Shown one piece after another: positions 1 through 7,936 of a stretch of 17,878 nucleotides of DNA. The position numbers were made by a program, and so were the translations under genes. The notes beneath the pieces are model-generated. The model had not been told where the DNA came from. It saw only the letters and a list, made by a program, of their open reading frames with translations, and ran no database searches. Numbering within the stretch: the stretch's first letter is position 1; each line of letters opens with the position of its first letter. Origin of the DNA: Chlorobiales bacterium (lineage in GTDB: Bacteria; Bacteroidota; Chlorobiia; Chlorobiales; Chlorobiaceae); contig JAKSCY010000119.1 of the NCBI GenBank assembly GCA_022360355.1, positions 1 to 17,878 on the forward strand, read 5' to 3'.

Positions 1-483
1 CGGTGTATGACAGTAGTTCTCATTCAGGCCCGGAGGAAGCCCCATCAGGGCAATAACAACCTGGTGCTTTACACCGGCATTGTGAATGCACTGACCCGAA
101 TAGGCAATATTGCGGACATCCATCAGCGCATCGAAGTTGCGGATAGTTGTAATCCCGTGCTTCTTGAACATTTTGGCGTGCAGATCAATGATATCCCGCG
201 ACTGTGAAACCAGCCCGACGACATTTGCCCCTCGAGAGAGGGTCTGCAGGTTGATATCCGGTCCGACAACTTTTCTGGCAGCGTCCATCATATCAAACGC
301 ATCTTCCTGGCAGTAAAAATACAAGCTCTGGAAACGGGCGCCTCCCCCGATTTCAAAGTTATCCGTACCTGCATCAACAGCTGCCTGAAGCACCGGCAGA
401 AAATCATCGGTTTTTACCCTCGCCCCGTAACAGGACTGAAACCCGTCACGAAAGGACACATCCATAAACTTTATCTTTTTCAT
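1..483 (-). CDS. OadA/PycB-type carboxyltransferase, N-terminal part (runs off left edge)
   Basis: The first 161 residues of an HMGL-like (TIM-barrel) carboxyltransferase, the family of oxaloacetate decarboxylase alpha and pyruvate carboxylase B, which moves CO2 between a keto acid and biotin. Near the N-terminus MDVSFRDGFQS (residues 7-17) matches the family's DTTLRDxHQSL metal/active-site strand. EIGGGARF, LSRGANVVGL and IRNFDALMD align with the family's ESWGGATF, LRGQNLVGY and FRIFDALND. It is clearly related but divergent, so the substrate cannot be fixed. An OadG-like membrane subunit lies 61 bp upstream on the same strand, which favours a Na+-pumping decarboxylase or a related carboxylase complex. 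The ATG at 483 is the natural start, but no good Shine-Dalgarno precedes it. The rest of the barrel and any biotin domain lie outside the window. Confidence 0.82.
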   Translation of the reverse strand, partial: MKKIKFMDVSFRDGFQSCYGARVKTDDFLPVLQAAVDAGTDNFEIGGGARFQSLYFYCQEDAFDMMDAARKVVGPDINLQTLSRGANVVGLVSQSRDIIDLHAKMFKKHGITTIRNFDALMDVRNIAYSGQCIHNAGVKHQVVIALMGLPPGLNENYCHTP

Positions 484-493
484 GGGCTTTTTT

Positions 494-507
494 TCGTAAT
501 TCGTAAT
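494..507. repeat. short tandem repeat in AT-rich spacer (2 x TCGTAAT)
   Basis: Two copies of TCGTAAT lie head to tail, followed by AT-rich sequence up to about 535. They sit in the 61-bp gap between the OadG-like gene and the carboxyltransferase. This type of low-complexity TAATTCG filler resembles dispersed intergenic repeats I remember from some bacterial genomes, but one window cannot show dispersal. No function is implied. Confidence 0.35.
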
Positions 508-544
508 TAGTTATTGATGATTATTAGATAATTGGCACAAAACA

Positions 545-817
545 TCACCGGTTCCTGTGAGCGTGAACCGCTGCAGCGATAACTGCGGTAATCCTGCCGG
601 GATCTTCGCCTCCGGCAGCCACGGGAACAGGACCCGGTTTTACTGTATTCTTTTTCTTTCTTTTTGCCGCCTCTGCCTCAAGCAGCTGTTTTTCTTCGAA
701 CAAAGCATGATCCTTGAGAAGCCAGGAAAGCCCCGATATCAAAACATTCAGCAGAAGAAGGAAGAGAAAAACCACCACCATTCCCACAACCATGAGAATC
801 AAACCATCGGTAATCAT
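545..817 (-). CDS. OadG-like small membrane subunit of a Na+-pumping decarboxylase
   Basis: A 90-residue protein with one N-terminal membrane helix (about residues 6-30, rich in V, L, F and M), then a charged linker (EEKQLLEAEAAKRKKK, 41-56), a Pro/Val-rich hinge and a short C-terminal helix (RITAVIAAAVHAHR). This is the layout of the OadG/GcdC gamma or delta subunit (PF04277), which anchors the carboxyltransferase to the membrane beta subunit of oxaloacetate-type decarboxylases. The length is normal for the family. The next gene downstream on the strand is the carboxyltransferase, supporting an operon; a beta subunit would be expected beyond the left edge. The start is ATG at 817, with only a weak ribosome-binding site. 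Small size limits certainty, but helix plus context are convincing. Confidence 0.8.
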   Translation of the reverse strand: MITDGLILMVVGMVVVFLFLLLLNVLISGLSWLLKDHALFEEKQLLEAEAAKRKKKNTVKPGPVPVAAGGEDPGRITAVIAAAVHAHRNR

Positions 818-870
818 AGAGAGTGACGTTGAAGTTAAGGATATTATTACCCGGTGCTTTTAAAGCTTGT

Positions 871-1338
871 TCAGGAGTAGTCTTTTGTCGCCTTGTCTAC
901 GGCCTCCTGTTTGACCAGCAAAACCGGAACATCGACAGCGTGAAACACCGCTTCTGCCACACTGCCCATCAGGATACGATTCAAGCCGGTTCTGCCATGG
1001 GAACCCATAACAAGCAGGTCGGCACCCCAGACATTGCTCTGTTCAATAATCGCATCGTAAGGATTTCCCCTGAGAATCAGAATATCGGCTGAAAGCCCTT
1101 TTTTCTTTTCATCCATCAACAGCTTCCGAAACTCCTCGGAAACCACATCCGCCTTTCCGCCCTTTTTCGAAACTCCATAACTGAATGCTGTTTTCTCGGC
1201 TATGTTCTCCGGCTGCATGATATGAAGAAAACGCACATGAGCATCGACTTTCCTGCCAAGCTCGATTGCATAGCGTACTGCCTTGTCTGAAGTCTTCGAA
1301 TAATCGGTAGGGCACAGAATTTTGGACAACTGTATCAT
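871..1338 (-). CDS. universal stress protein, UspA family
   Basis: A single-domain Usp protein of 155 residues (the family is usually 140-160). It opens with SKILCPTDYS (residues 5-14), the usual first beta strand with the ATP-contacting Asp (D12). Near the C-terminus GSHGRTGLNRILMGS (112-126) fits the ATP-binding pattern G-x2-G-x9-G-S/T, so this is probably the ATP-binding type, a soluble dimer that responds to starvation or stress. I chose ATG at 1338 over a GTG three codons earlier because AGAGGTG stands six bases upstream of the ATG and would overlap the GTG. The OadG-like gene follows after 53 bp; cotranscription is possible but I see no shared function. Confidence 0.93.
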   Translation of the reverse strand: MIQLSKILCPTDYSKTSDKAVRYAIELGRKVDAHVRFLHIMQPENIAEKTAFSYGVSKKGGKADVVSEEFRKLLMDEKKKGLSADILILRGNPYDAIIEQSNVWGADLLVMGSHGRTGLNRILMGSVAEAVFHAVDVPVLLVKQEAVDKATKDYS

Positions 1339-1549
1339 GCAGAACACCTCTTTGTGTTGTTCCCGGGCAACTCCGGCAGTGTTAATTTTTCTTCAGCTTT
1401 CGTTTTTCGAGCTGCCTTTAGAACACAAATTATTATTTTAATAAACCTCGAATTTACAATTATTTTTCTGATTAAACCAGACAAGAGCCCTCTTCTGTCA
1501 TCAAAAAGAAGTTGTAGCCCGCCTATATCGGGAAACGCTCCGGAACATC
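1339..1549. other. divergent intergenic region between usp and the fused kinase gene
   Basis: 211 bp from which both neighbours are transcribed outward. It is AT-rich at about 1386-1480. An imperfect hairpin (CAGCT at 1394-1398 with AGCTG at 1410-1414) lies in the usp leader. On the minus strand TTGTAA followed 16 bases later by AATAAT is a possible weak promoter for usp. I see no convincing promoter for the plus gene and no terminator. Confidence 0.35.
1345..1351 (-). promoter_or_regulatory. Shine-Dalgarno of the usp gene (decides the start)
   Basis: On the minus strand AGAGGTG lies six bases before ATG 1338. It is the best ribosome-binding site in the window. It contains the alternative upstream GTG, which makes that codon an unlikely start. 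Confidence 0.7.
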
Positions 1550-3115
1550 ATGGCCAACCTCGTCAAAGAGCTGCAAGATCCTTCTGCCTATCCTCATCCG
1601 ACAGAGGAAATCAGTATCGTCGAAACGCATATCTCTCTGGTTTTTTTAACCGGACCATACGCCTACAAGATTAAAAAAGCGGTCAACCTCGGATTCCTTG
1701 ATTTTTCAACCCTGGAAAGCCGCGAGTATTTTTGCCGGGAGGAGCTTCGTCTTAACAGAAGACTGTGCCGAAAACTCTACCTCGAAGTTGTCGCCGTCAC
1801 CGAACAATCCGGCAAAACCATGATCGGCGGAAACGGCAGGATCATTGATTACGCAGTAAAAATGATACAGTTCGACCGGAACATGGAGATAGATACCCTG
1901 CTTGCCCGTAACAGGATCACCGGAAAGCAGATAGACCAGATAAGCCGGACAGTTGCAGAATTCCATGAATCGACTCCTGCGGCAGAACCCGACACTCCCT
2001 ATGGCCGCCCTGAAACCCTCGTCAAGCCGGTTCGGGATAACTTCACTGAAACCGAACGCCTGAACAGAAACCGGCACGAGGCAGAGCTGCTCGAAAAGCT
2101 GAAACAGTGGACTGAAACCGAATACAGGCGACGAATCCCTCTGTTCACCTTCAGGAAAGCTTCCGGATGTATCAGAGAGTGCCACGGAGACATGCATACC
2201 GGCAATATGGTACTCTGGAGAAAAAAAGTCATGATTTTCGACTGCATTGAATTCAACCGGACCCTGAGCAACATCGATGTTATCAGCGAAATAGCGTTTC
2301 TGGTAATGGACCTCGAACACAGCGGACACCCGGAACACGCCTGGAACTTTCTCAACGATTATCTGTCACTGACAGGGGACTACGAAGGGCTGCCGCTTCT
2401 CAGGTTCTACAAAACCTACAGGGCCATGGTACGGGCAAAGGTAACCGCGATACGTTACCTCCAGGAACATGATCCAGGGGAGAAAAAAAAGACGTTCGCT
2501 GAACACTGCTCATATGTTTCGACAGCGGTTGACTATACCACACCCGGGGCTTCCGGACTGGTCATCACCTGCGGGGTATCCGGAAGCGGTAAAACCACTG
2601 CAGCAAGAAAGTTTGCCTCGCTGATGCAGGCTGTTCATATCCGCTCGGATATCGAACGCAAAAGACTTTTCGGGCTGAAGCACCTCGAAAAAAGCAGCCC
2701 GGAACAAAGCAGAACCATGTATTCCGATAAAAGCTCGGACGCCACCTATACAAGGCTTTGCGAGATTGCCACGATCTGCCTGACAAACGGTTACACGGTT
2801 ATTGTCGATGCGACGTTTTTGCGCCATGAAGAAAGGGAGCGATTCATCGCACTCGGAAAAAAGAGAGGCTGCCCGGTGGTTATCCTCCATTGCAAAGCTC
2901 CGGAGAAGCTGCTTGAAGAACGAGTCAGAAAACGGCACGAGCACGGCCGCGATGCATCGGAAGCCGATCACGCAATACTTTTGGACCAATTACAAAACGT
3001 CCTGCCGCTTTCTGCTGAAGAAGAAAAAATCACGGTCACCATCGATACCTCACAACCATCGTCGATTGAGTCCGGAATGAAAGAGACAATGGCTCGAATA
3101 AGAACAGACAGTTAA
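1550..3115 (+). CDS. fusion protein: aminoglycoside-phosphotransferase-like kinase + P-loop (AAA_33) kinase
   Basis: 521 residues in two domains. The N-terminal part (about 1-310) has the APH/choline-kinase fold signature: the catalytic loop CHGDMHTGN (211-219; Asp214 as presumed base) and the metal-binding IFDCIEF (229-235, equivalent to DFG). The C-terminal part (about 335-510) is a small nucleotide kinase of the AAA_33/Zeta-toxin-like group, with P-loop GVSGSGKT (342-349) and the usual [12 protein letters not shown] motif shortly after. The same pairing is known as a conserved hypothetical in many bacteria (COG2187 plus COG0645); its substrate is not known to me, and nothing here implies antibiotic resistance. 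The gene stands alone on the plus strand. A weak GGA precedes ATG 1550. Its TAA overlaps the stop of the convergent gene. Confidence 0.88.
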   Translation: MANLVKELQDPSAYPHPTEEISIVETHISLVFLTGPYAYKIKKAVNLGFLDFSTLESREYFCREELRLNRRLCRKLYLEVVAVTEQSGKTMIGGNGRIIDYAVKMIQFDRNMEIDTLLARNRITGKQIDQISRTVAEFHESTPAAEPDTPYGRPETLVKPVRDNFTETERLNRNRHEAELLEKLKQWTETEYRRRIPLFTFRKASGCIRECHGDMHTGNMVLWRKKVMIFDCIEFNRTLSNIDVISEIAFLVMDLEHSGHPEHAWNFLNDYLSLTGDYEGLPLLRFYKTYRAMVRAKVTAIRYLQEHDPGEKKKTFAEHCSYVSTAVDYTTPGASGLVITCGVSGSGKTTAARKFASLMQAVHIRSDIERKRLFGLKHLEKSSPEQSRTMYSDKSSDATYTRLCEIATICLTNGYTVIVDATFLRHEERERFIALGKKRGCPVVILHCKAPEKLLEERVRKRHEHGRDASEADHAILLDQLQNVLPLSAEEEKITVTIDTSQPSSIESGMKETMARIRTDS

Positions 3116-3987
3116 CTCTCCACACCAAAAACCACCCTGACAGCCATACCGGCAAGAAAACTCAGAACCGCTACCCCAAAACTCAGAACTACCATCTCTG
3201 CAAAGCGTTTTTTAAACGGCACACCTTTTGCGACCGAAATGTAAAAATTAAAGAACGCTATAATGCAGACCGAGGCAATGAAAGCCGTGCCAAGCGCAAC
3301 ATAGAGAGAATGTATAACAAGGTATGGCGTTATAAGAACAACGACTGTCATGATATAAGCAACCCCGGTATAAAGAGCCGCCTTGAGCGGGTTTTTCGTG
3401 CCCGGCTCGGATTTCGTGGAAAGATACTCCGAGGCGGCCATCGACAGGGCTGCAGCAAAACCGGTTATGATACCGGTCAGAACAACAAAACGGGAATTCT
3501 GGAGCGCGAAGGTCAGGCCGGCCAGAACACCCATAAGCTCAACCAGAGCATCATTCAACCCTAAAACAACCGATCCCGTATACTTGAGACGATCTTCATC
3601 GAGCAGGTCGATAAGTGCCTGCTCATGCTCCTCCTCATCACTGATAATGCCCTGAACCTCTTTGAATGAAGAAGGCAGCCGGCTATAGACATCTCCGGCG
3701 TTTTTTTCCGCCATCTCCATAAGCTTGATGCCGAATGTCAACCCTAACAGCTTGCTGACCAAGGTAAAGAACCAGATTTTGACCTTGTTCGGCCCGACAT
3801 CCTGCCGGGTATGCACCTTCAGGAGATTATGATGACGCAGTTCATCGTCAGCTATCTGGGAAAGAATCCTTCGGTTTTTCACTCCGCTGACGCTTGCGGC
3901 AAGGCGTTTGTAGATGTAGTGCTCAGTCAGCTCGTTTCTTTGAAGAGCCAGGATGTGACCGGGCTTGATATCGCTTAAATCTTTCAC
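3112..3987 (-). CDS. ferritin-like domain fused to a VIT1/CCC1-type membrane transporter
   Basis: 291 residues. Residues 1-130 form a ferritin-like/rubrerythrin helix bundle with possible di-iron ligands E19/E22, E49-x2-H52, E91/E94 and E118-x2-H121. Residues 136-288 are a VIT1/CCC1 (DUF125) membrane domain of about five helices, with the family motifs [11 protein letters not shown] (143-153) and SMAASEYLS (182-190). Plant and yeast VIT1/CCC1 move Fe2+ or Mn2+ out of the cytoplasm; bacterial fusions with a ferritin-like part (MbfA-like) are linked to iron export and oxidative stress. Iron export is therefore the likely role, inferred. The start codon is GTG at 3987, since no ATG occurs before residue 90. 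The gene lies 33 bp after htpG on the same strand, so it may be the last gene of that transcript. Confidence 0.87.
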   Translation of the reverse strand: MKDLSDIKPGHILALQRNELTEHYIYKRLAASVSGVKNRRILSQIADDELRHHNLLKVHTRQDVGPNKVKIWFFTLVSKLLGLTFGIKLMEMAEKNAGDVYSRLPSSFKEVQGIISDEEEHEQALIDLLDEDRLKYTGSVVLGLNDALVELMGVLAGLTFALQNSRFVVLTGIITGFAAALSMAASEYLSTKSEPGTKNPLKAALYTGVAYIMTVVVLITPYLVIHSLYVALGTAFIASVCIIAFFNFYISVAKGVPFKKRFAEMVVLSFGVAVLSFLAGMAVRVVFGVES

Positions 3988-4020
3988 GTTGTTTTACAGT
4001 TATACCTTGAAAAAACCGGT

Positions 4021-5904
4021 TCATGCTTTCGCCTTCCTGGTAGCCGCTTCGATAATTTCATTCATCCTCGAGATAAAGTCAGCCGTGCCTTCCAGACTGC
4101 CTTCGAGCAACAACGCTCCTTCATAAAGCTGGCTCATGGTTGTACGGATAAGAGCATCATTTTCATTAAGCAGGCAAAGCCCTGCAAGGTTCTTGATAAC
4201 AGGATGCGAAGGATTGACCTCGAGGATTTTTTTACCCGGCCCTTCGGACTGTTTCATCATTCTCAGCATTTTCTCAATCTGGGGATCAACGGCATCCTTG
4301 CCGCCAACAAGAGTAACAGGTGAATTTACCAGACGATGGGATTCAACGACATCTTCAACCCTGTCACCGAGCGCCTCTTTGAAGATCCTGAGAACAGGCT
4401 CGATCATGTTTTCCTTAAGCGCATCTTTCTCTTCCTCCCCGGCAGAAAAATCGATATCCGCTTTTTCGATAGACTTGAGAGGCTTTTCATCATACTTGTT
4501 AATTGACGGGATAACAAAGACATCCACCGGATCGACAAGAAGAAGCACCTCGATACCTTTTTTGCGGAAATATTCCAGGTTGGGGCTGGACAACATCTGC
4601 TGCCGATTGTCGCCCGAGAGGTAATAAATCTCTTTTTGCCCTTCATCCATTCGATCGACATACTCCCTGAGCGTCACATACTCTCCGTCACCGGTCTTTG
4701 TGCTTTCAAACCGCAATAGTTCGATCAGCTTTTCGCGATTCGTAAAATCGGTATTGAGTCCGATCTTAACAACCGGCCCGAACGCCTTGTAGAACTGGCG
4801 GAACTTTTCCGTATGATCCTGTGCGAGAGACTCGAACCAAGCGATAATTTTCGTCGTCAGGATCTGGCGGATTTTCGCCATAACCGGGCTGTTCTGAACA
4901 ACTTCACGCGACACGTTCAGCGGAAGATCCTCCGTCTCCACAACCCCCTTGACAAAACGCAGGTACTCGGGCAGAAGATCCTTGCATTCGTGCTGAATCA
5001 TCACCTTTCTTACGTAAAGCTGCGGACCGTGATTTTCGAGAGCCCCCTGCTGGTAAAGCATATCCATCGGAGCCTCTTTCGGCAGAAAAAGCAGTGCCTT
5101 GAAGTTTACCACACCCTCAAGAGAGAGGTGGAGATAATCCAGCGGCTCCTGATAATCGACCGAGATAAACTTGTAGAATTCGTTGACCTCTTCTTCCTTG
5201 AGATCACTTTTCTGCTGCTGCCAGAGTGCGGTAATACTGTTAACCCTCTTGTTATCCAGGTAGATCGGAAAATCAACAAAATTGGAATACTTCCTGATAA
5301 CGCTCTCCACCCGGTACTCCTCGGCAAACTCCCCTGCATCTTCCTTGAGAGTAAACGCTACCCTCGTCCCCCGTTTCTCGCGCTCGATCTTCTCGATCGT
5401 GTAGGTTCCTTCTCCGGAAGAACACCATCTGCATCCCGGAACACCCTCCGCCTTGGTCTCCACCGTTACTTCGTCGGTCACCATGAACACGGAATAAAAA
5501 CCCACACCGAACTGACCGATAAGGTTACCGTCAATTCCTGCTTTTTCGGATTGCTGTTCCTTCAAAGCCTGCAGAAAACCGAGCGTCCCCGACTTTGCCA
5601 CCGTACCGAGGTTGTTGATAAGCTCTTCTTCACTCATTCCCGTCCCGTTGTCCTCGATCACAAAGGAACGAGCTTTTTCATCAAGAGTAATGGTGATTTT
5701 CAGCTCTTCACCCTCCCCTTCGGTACTGTTTTCCGTCAACTGGCTGAAACGCACCTTGCTCAGCGCATCTGATGCATTGGATATAAGCTCGCGGAGAAAT
5801 ATTTCAGGATGCGTGTACAGCGAATGAACAATAAGGTTGAGCAGCTGTTTCATTTCAGCCTTGTATTCAAACTCCTGTACGTTCTGTTGTTTTTTGTTGC
5901 TCAT
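4021..5904 (-). CDS. htpG: molecular chaperone HtpG (bacterial Hsp90)
   Basis: 627 residues, the normal length for HtpG. The N-terminal GHKL ATPase domain shows E39 and N43 in [13 protein letters not shown] (the catalytic Glu and Mg-binding Asn), DNGTGM (85-90) and the lid/glycine motif GQFGVGFYS (130-138). The middle domain contains LNVSREVVQ with the catalytic-loop Arg. The C-terminal dimerisation domain ends in a charged KARKAKA and lacks the eukaryotic MEEVD, as expected. It is a cytoplasmic ATP-driven chaperone acting late in folding with the DnaK system. ATG 5904 has a purine-rich AAGAAG directly before it. kdsC lies 169 bp upstream; that gap holds a palindrome and repeats that may control this gene. 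No CIRCE element or clear sigma-32 promoter was found. Confidence 0.98.
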   Translation of the reverse strand: MSNKKQQNVQEFEYKAEMKQLLNLIVHSLYTHPEIFLRELISNASDALSKVRFSQLTENSTEGEGEELKITITLDEKARSFVIEDNGTGMSEEELINNLGTVAKSGTLGFLQALKEQQSEKAGIDGNLIGQFGVGFYSVFMVTDEVTVETKAEGVPGCRWCSSGEGTYTIEKIEREKRGTRVAFTLKEDAGEFAEEYRVESVIRKYSNFVDFPIYLDNKRVNSITALWQQQKSDLKEEEVNEFYKFISVDYQEPLDYLHLSLEGVVNFKALLFLPKEAPMDMLYQQGALENHGPQLYVRKVMIQHECKDLLPEYLRFVKGVVETEDLPLNVSREVVQNSPVMAKIRQILTTKIIAWFESLAQDHTEKFRQFYKAFGPVVKIGLNTDFTNREKLIELLRFESTKTGDGEYVTLREYVDRMDEGQKEIYYLSGDNRQQMLSSPNLEYFRKKGIEVLLLVDPVDVFVIPSINKYDEKPLKSIEKADIDFSAGEEEKDALKENMIEPVLRIFKEALGDRVEDVVESHRLVNSPVTLVGGKDAVDPQIEKMLRMMKQSEGPGKKILEVNPSHPVIKNLAGLCLLNENDALIRTTMSQLYEGALLLEGSLEGTADFISRMNEIIEAATRKAKA

Positions 5905-5952
5905 TCTTCTTTATAATTTTCAATGTGTTGCGGTGAATTATCGGCTCGTGCT

Positions 5953-6028
5953 CAAACCCTTATGGCAGTGCCATAAGGGAAACAGTGGCTAAAATTAAAA
6001 GAGAGAGTACAATATACCAAACCCTTAT
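5953..6028. repeat. 11-bp direct repeat CAAACCCTTAT (5953-5963 and 6018-6028)
   Basis: Two exact copies lie 65 bp apart start to start, in the kdsC-htpG gap. The left copy runs into the left arm of the palindrome, so the core ATAAGGG/CCCTTAT occurs three times within 76 bp. This could be a set of binding sites for one regulator; that is inference. Confidence 0.5.
5957..5979. repeat. perfect palindrome upstream of htpG (10-bp arms, 3-bp centre)
   Basis: CCCTTATGGC and GCCATAAGGG are exact reverse complements separated by AGT, about 50 bp before the htpG start. Neither strand has a U-run after the stem, so it is a poor intrinsic terminator for kdsC. Its symmetry and place fit an operator or an mRNA structure in the htpG leader. 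It does not match CIRCE. Confidence 0.7.
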
Positions 6029-6073
6029 CCACTCCTTTCAAACCCCTCCTGTGTCGCGGGAAAACCATGCCTG

Positions 6074-6592
6074 TTAGGAACCCCTCAACTGTATCAACAG
6101 TTCGGCAAACTCACGAAAAGCACCGTGACCACCATCAGCTTTGCAGATATAATGAACCACCGGACGGACAAAGCCGGTAGCGTCTCCCGGACACGCCGTC
6201 AACCCCGAACCGGCAACAGCCTGCATAATTTCGACATCATTGATATCATCACCGATATAAGCGATTTCCTGCAACTCCAGCTTGTTCTCTTCGAGAACAT
6301 CCTGAAGCATGACCAGCTTGTCCTTAATGCCAAGATAGAGATGTTCTATTTTCAGCTTTTCGGCCCTTTTCCTGAGATTGCCGGAGATCTCACCGGTCAT
6401 GATCCCCGTCCGAACACCGACAGCTTCAAGCCGCTCAACCCCCATTCCATCCCGAATGGAGTAACGCTTCAACTCCTCTCCCCGCCCGGAATAATACACG
6501 CCGTTATCGGTCAACACACCGTCGTTGTCCGAAAGCAGGAGCCTGATTTTTTTTGCCCGTCGAACAAACTCCTCATGCGATAACTCTATCAT
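6074..6592 (-). CDS. kdsC: 3-deoxy-D-manno-octulosonate 8-phosphate phosphatase (KdsC, HAD family)
   Basis: 172 residues, typical of KdsC, a lidless tetrameric HAD phosphatase that turns Kdo-8-phosphate into Kdo for lipopolysaccharide core synthesis. HAD motif I is SDNDGVLTD (21-29; nucleophile D22, acid/base D24). Motif II is the Thr in IMTGE (T66), motif III K92, and motif IV GDDINDVEIM (114-123). GEELKRYSIRDG (38-49) and the C-terminal KADGGHGAFRE (151-161) are characteristic of KdsC rather than other HAD enzymes. The related CMP-sugar/YrbI-type phosphatases share this fold, so the exact sugar is likely but not certain. It is separated from htpG by 169 bp and appears to have its own promoter region to the right. 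ATG 6592 has only a weak ribosome-binding site. Confidence 0.93.
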   Translation of the reverse strand: MIELSHEEFVRRAKKIRLLLSDNDGVLTDNGVYYSGRGEELKRYSIRDGMGVERLEAVGVRTGIMTGEISGNLRKRAEKLKIEHLYLGIKDKLVMLQDVLEENKLELQEIAYIGDDINDVEIMQAVAGSGLTACPGDATGFVRPVVHYICKADGGHGAFREFAELLIQLRGS

Positions 6593-6692
6593 ATCTGCGC
6601 AATATCTCTACTGACGTTTAAAGGGTTAAAAAGAATGCATTTAATATATCATTTTATCATTTATTCCCCTGCTTTTCGAGACCATCAACAAG

Positions 6693-6701
6693 TTATCCAC
6701 A
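6693..6701 (+). promoter_or_regulatory. DnaA-box match TTATCCACA
   Basis: An exact match to the strong DnaA box consensus TTATNCACA, about 80 bp from an AT-rich run. I see no second box in this gap, and dnaA or dnaN are not neighbours, so it is more likely a lone DnaA site or chance than a replication origin. Confidence 0.35.
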
Positions 6702-7050
6702 TTCTGTCAACATTTACCAACACGACAGATTACGTCACCCGGCAGAAGCTGTGTGATAAGGGAAGAAAACCGAAGAGAAAAAAATAAGCAATTATAAAAT
6801 AATAAGTTACAAGGGAAACCCTTTCCTTTGAACACACTCTCGTCGCTTTGCAGACTTTTTTCATTACGTCATAGTGAACCGTGCCTGTTCGGTCTTTCAA
6901 CACTCGTCACCGACAAAAGCAAAAAAAATCATGCGAATATTCACTCCATGCCCACCGCACAAGCTTTCACAGCCCTGACATGAATAAACATGCTATTTTT
7001 TTTCATTTTGGATACTAATCGCAAAGCATAGCTTATATTTGCAGTAGCTG

Positions 7051-7056
7051 TATAAT
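7051..7056 (+). promoter_or_regulatory. possible -10 box (TATAAT) of modD
   Basis: A perfect TATAAT stands 26 bp before the GTG start of modD. The -35 position is poor (no TTGACA-like hexamer 16-18 bp upstream). If used, transcription would begin near 7063 and leave a leader of about 20 nt without a Shine-Dalgarno. Confidence 0.4.
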
Positions 7057-7082
7057 AACGGCACTTCTAAACATTACCTATT

Positions 7083-7931
7083 GTGCATTTTGCAACAAAT
7101 CTCTCCGAGATCGAAGCCTTGCTTAAAGAAGACGTCCCGTACTTCGATCTCACAAGTTCCCTTCTGGAACTCGATACGCTGAACGTCGAGATTCTCTTTT
7201 CGCCCAGAAATCCGGTCACTGTCTGCGGCAGTGAAGAAGCCGAAAAGGTTTTCAAACTGCTTGGAGCGGAAACGAACATGCTTAAACAAAGCGGTGAAAC
7301 AGCGAAAGCCGACGAAATCGTACTGAAAGCTCAGGGCAAGGCAGAACCGTTGCATACAGGTTGGAAAACCTCCCAGAACATACTTGAGCACTTCTCGGGC
7401 ATAGCGACAAGAACACGGGCAATGGTTGATAGCGCAAGACGTGGCCGGAAAGACACTGAAGTATGCGGAACACGCAAACACCTGCCGGGCACCAAAAGCC
7501 TCTCGCTTAAAGCGCTCCGTTCAGGCGGAGGCTACCCGCACCGGCTTGGGCTATCGGATTCTGTCCTGATATTTTCCAATCACTATAACCTTCTTGGAGG
7601 AATAGAAACCCTGTGCCGTCAGCTTCCGGCCGTAAAAGCCCGATGCCCCGAAAAAAAAGTTTCTGTAGAAATCGAATCCCTCGCTCATGCGGTCATGGCC
7701 GCCGGGGCCGGAGCCGATATCATACAACTCGACAAGCTTTCGCCGGGACTTGTTGAGGAAACAAGTAAACAGGTAAAAAAGGTAAACAGGGATATAATCG
7801 TTGCTGCAGCCGGCGGCATCAACGGGAATAACGCAGAAGCTTACGCCGCGGCCGGCGCGGATGTACTTGTCAGTTCCTGGATGTACGTTGGAAAACCTGC
7901 CGATTACAAGGTGACGATTCGTAAAATATAG
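7083..7931 (+). CDS. modD: ModD-type phosphoribosyltransferase (NadC superfamily)
   Basis: 282 residues of the quinolinate phosphoribosyltransferase superfamily, closer to ModD than to NadC. N-terminal EDVPYFDLTS (16-25) matches ModD's EDVPYGDLTT. The PRPP/substrate region reads GTRKHLPGTKSL (129-140) with PGT where NadC has PGL, then PHRLGLSDSVLIF (152-164). The barrel motifs VEIESL (195-200) and QLDKLSP (215-221) follow, and the end VSSWMYVGKPADYKV is ModD-like. ModD was named for linkage to molybdate transport genes, but its reaction is not established; here no mod gene is adjacent. A secondary NadC role in NAD synthesis is possible. The start is GTG at 7083 with no clear ribosome-binding site. 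The gene converges on nrdG. Confidence 0.82.
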   Translation: MHFATNLSEIEALLKEDVPYFDLTSSLLELDTLNVEILFSPRNPVTVCGSEEAEKVFKLLGAETNMLKQSGETAKADEIVLKAQGKAEPLHTGWKTSQNILEHFSGIATRTRAMVDSARRGRKDTEVCGTRKHLPGTKSLSLKALRSGGGYPHRLGLSDSVLIFSNHYNLLGGIETLCRQLPAVKARCPEKKVSVEIESLAHAVMAAGAGADIIQLDKLSPGLVEETSKQVKKVNRDIIVAAAGGINGNNAEAYAAAGADVLVSSWMYVGKPADYKVTIRKI

Positions 7932-7936
7932 CGGAG

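Larger units (their letters stand above)
6593..7082. other. 490-bp AT-rich divergent intergenic region (kdsC / modD)
   Basis: I find no coding sequence longer than about 15 codons, no tRNA and no recognised structural RNA. It contains an A/T-rich stretch at about 6777-6810, a DnaA-box match at 6693-6701, a small hairpin (AAGGG 6811-6815 with CCCTT 6819-6823), an eight-T run near 6994 and a TATAAT at 7051. It must hold the promoters for kdsC (minus) and modD (plus). It is the largest gene-free stretch in the window. Confidence 0.6.

Noticed and set aside
1339..1347. GTG start for the usp gene
   Set aside because: The Shine-Dalgarno AGAGGTG overlaps this codon and is correctly spaced for ATG 1338.
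4813..5772. A 319-codon plus-strand open frame opposite htpG
   Set aside because: It is antisense to conserved HtpG motifs and shows no domain of its own.
5905..6073. CIRCE element or sigma-32 promoter for htpG
   Set aside because: No TTAGCACTC-N9-GAGTGCTAA match and no CTTGAAA/CCCCAT pair with proper spacing; only the unrelated palindrome is present.
6693..6810. Chromosomal replication origin
   Set aside because: Only one DnaA box is visible, and no dnaA, dnaN or other origin-linked gene is near.
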